38,480 nucleotides of DNA, taken from positions 1 to 38,480 of the forward strand of contig JAJYTW010000015.1 of NCBI GenBank assembly GCA_021792855.1. The letters are read 5' to 3'. The position numbers were made by a program, and so were the translations under genes. This DNA comes from Actinomycetes bacterium. GTDB lineage: Bacteria > Actinomycetota > Actinomycetes > Streptosporangiales > Streptosporangiaceae. The notes under the pieces were generated by a model, which saw only the letters and a list, made by a program, of their open reading frames with translations, was not told the DNA's origin and did no database searches. Shown here in pieces: positions 36,780 to 38,480 of the stretch (positions are counted from its first letter, which is position 1; every line of letters starts with the position of its first letter).

Positions 36780-38480
36780 ATGTTCGAGCGACTTCTGCGG
36801 GGCGGTGCCACCGTTGTCATCGGGGTGCTGGGTCTGGCTGTACCGATAGCCCATGCTCAGGTGACCGCCCAGTCCAACGGCGTTCCGGGCGCGCAGACGA
36901 TAAACCTGCACGCCGATTATCAGCGGGCACTACCCACCGCGAAGGCCGGCCAGCCATCCGGCGTTGTCTACCCACTTGGACACGGGCCGGCTTCTGCTGC
37001 CGCAGCTGCGAACCGGTGCCCATCTGGCACCGGCATCGAGCCGAACTGCCAGCTCCAGTACAACGGCGGAAAGGTCCAGACCAACCCGCAGATCTACCTG
37101 CTGCTGTGGGGCCCGAAGTGGTCCACCAGCGCCGAGCGCGGCAGCGCGACGTATCTGGAGAGCTTCTACCAGGGCCTCGGGATGCAGCCGAGCGACACCT
37201 GGTCGGCAACCACGTCCCAGTACACCGGTACTAATGGCCTGCCGGTGTTCGGTACCTCGACACAGTTCATGGGCACCTATAACGACACCTCGACCCCACC
37301 GTACGGGGTGACCGATAGCCAGCTGGCCGCCGAAGCCGATGCCTTCGCCAGAGATCACGGACTGACCGGCAACCTGAACGCACAGGTCATCGTGGCCACG
37401 CAGGAAGGTACCTGCCCGCAGGGGTTCTACGCGCCGACCTGCGACAAGGGCCACGGCTACTACTGCGCCTGGCACACCAACACCCCGAACACCGGCGTGA
37501 CCTTTACTAACCTGCCCTACCTGCTGCAGTCGGGGTACGCCTGCGGAGAGAACTTTCTCAACAGCACCAGTCGGGGTAAGTACGACGGGCTAAGCATGGT
37601 CGGAGGTCACGAGTACGCAGAGACGATCACCGACCCGGTCCCTGATACCGGTTGGATTGACCGTAGCGACAACGTCTCCGGTGGCGAGATCGGCGACAAG
37701 TGCGCATGGGGCGGCACAAGCTGGGGCAGCCAGGATCCGTTCGGCAACGTGACGCTGCCCACCGGAACGTTCGCGATGCAGTCGCTGTGGAGCAACACAG
37801 CTGGCAAGTGCGTGATGAAGCCAACGGCGCCGGACCAGGTGAGCCCTATCAACCTGGCTACGCAGACCGCCAAGACCGGTGACGCCTATTCGCTGGCAGT
37901 GCACGCGAAGTCGAGCACGGGCGCACCCCTCGGGTATCGTGCAACCGGGCTGCCACCTGGCCTGTCGATGAATACGACCACCGGCAAGATCAGTGGGACC
38001 CCTCTCATGGTCATCGCCACTCTCGTCACCGTGAGCGCAGGGGACACGACCGGCGCAATGCAGTCAGCGACGTTCCAGCTGACCGTGGTCGCCGGCAAGG
38101 ACACGGTGTACGTCACCAACCCCGGGTACCAGCTAGACCGGGCCAATCAGAGTGTGAGCTTGCAGATCGCGGGCTACTCCAGCACCGGCAAGAAGCTGAC
38201 CTATCGCGCGACGGCGCTGCCCCCAGGACTATCGATCAGCAGCACCACCGGCCTGATCAGCGGTCGCCTGAAAATGCTCGCAACCACGTTTGTCAAGCAA
38301 GTCACCGTGACCGCTACCGATAGTGCGGGCAAGCAATACACAACCAGGTTCTACTGGACTGTGTCGCCGGTGACCGGCCAGCTCCGGGGCTACCGGAACG
38401 AATGCGCCAGCGACTACCTCTACCGCAGCGCACCCGGCACCCCCGCCGTCATCGACCCCTGCAACAGCACGCTCCGCGAG
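36780..38480 (+). CDS. Large secreted multidomain protein, 3' truncated by the window
   Basis: The ATG at 36780 opens 567 codons to the window end without a stop. A signal peptide (1-26, ending IAHA) is followed by an EXORDIUM/PHI-1-like region (about 90-350): PQIYLLLWGPKW, SFYQGLG, SQYTGTNGLP, then GGHEYAETITDP with His277/Glu278/Glu281, and GEIGDKC. I recall AHELAE and EIGDxC at the same places in plant PHI-1/EXO proteins. Two putative Ig domains of He_PIG type follow (about 353-438 and 440-527; GYRATGLPPGLSMNTTTGKI and TYRATALPPGLSISSTTGLI). The last visible residues (GYRNECASDY, IDPCNST) look like the start of a ricin-type trefoil. Third codon positions use more A/T than neighbouring genes, suggesting transfer. 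No good ribosome site is seen. A metalloprotease role is only inference. Confidence 0.8.
   Translation, partial: MFERLLRGGATVVIGVLGLAVPIAHAQVTAQSNGVPGAQTINLHADYQRALPTAKAGQPSGVVYPLGHGPASAAAAANRCPSGTGIEPNCQLQYNGGKVQTNPQIYLLLWGPKWSTSAERGSATYLESFYQGLGMQPSDTWSATTSQYTGTNGLPVFGTSTQFMGTYNDTSTPPYGVTDSQLAAEADAFARDHGLTGNLNAQVIVATQEGTCPQGFYAPTCDKGHGYYCAWHTNTPNTGVTFTNLPYLLQSGYACGENFLNSTSRGKYDGLSMVGGHEYAETITDPVPDTGWIDRSDNVSGGEIGDKCAWGGTSWGSQDPFGNVTLPTGTFAMQSLWSNTAGKCVMKPTAPDQVSPINLATQTAKTGDAYSLAVHAKSSTGAPLGYRATGLPPGLSMNTTTGKISGTPLMVIATLVTVSAGDTTGAMQSATFQLTVVAGKDTVYVTNPGYQLDRANQSVSLQIAGYSSTGKKLTYRATALPPGLSISSTTGLISGRLKMLATTFVKQVTVTATDSAGKQYTTRFYWTVSPVTGQLRGYRNECASDYLYRSAPGTPAVIDPCNSTLRE

Overview
This is a high-GC actinomycete chromosome segment, probably from a filamentous lineage related to Streptomyces or Streptosporangiales; the genus cannot be fixed from the sequence. 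The evidence is the almost exclusive G/C third codon positions, many GTG starts, GTGA/ATGA overlaps and gene neighbourhoods familiar from actinomycetes (tam/tamR; rsmI/pmt; metG-tatD-rsmA-ispE-abcF; the DUF6230/DUF6114 pair). I see no rRNA, CRISPR array, transposase, integrase or phage gene.

Left part (1-5.6 kb): a 5'-truncated HTH gene, tRNA-Gln(UUG), an acyl-CoA desaturase with a co-directional TetR regulator and a large dyad operator, the divergent tam/tamR pair with two copies of a MarR-type operator, and a GDSL/SGNH lipoprotein preceded by a possible 9-codon leaderless leader ORF.

Housekeeping block (5.5-15.3 kb): on the minus strand rsmI, metG, tatD, rsmA, ispE and an ABC-F ATPase, mostly joined by 4-nt start/stop overlaps. 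Protein O-mannosyltransferase (pmt) diverges from rsmI across about 40 bp. A SigR-like ECF sigma factor without an adjacent anti-sigma gene follows.

Cell-envelope and acyl metabolism (15.3-31.6 kb): a minus-strand set of enoyl-CoA hydratase, a 1072-residue GT2/CDP-glycerol glycerophosphotransferase (teichoic-acid type) and a GT-C membrane glycosyltransferase; a plus-strand DUF6230/DUF6114 pair; a membrane-anchored WD40/TolB-like protein; a secreted seven-repeat beta-propeller; a carotenoid oxygenase; an SDR dehydrogenase; a DHA2 MFS exporter coupled to plsX.

Right end (31.6-38.5 kb): argS, a small membrane-anchored protein, an OmpR-type two-component system, and a large secreted protein cut by the window end. 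The last combines an HE-containing EXORDIUM/PHI-1-like domain, two putative Ig (He_PIG) domains and the start of a probable ricin-type trefoil; its codon use is visibly less GC-biased than its neighbours.

The observations I rate highest are: the large chimeric secreted protein at the right edge; the DUF6230/DUF6114 module with an internal signal-like helix, Pro/Thr stalk and extra beta-rich domain; a recurring TANNNT-6/8 nt-ATG arrangement that implies leaderless transcripts for several genes and resets some start codons; the leader ORF of the SGNH lipoprotein; and several well-formed operators and hairpins.
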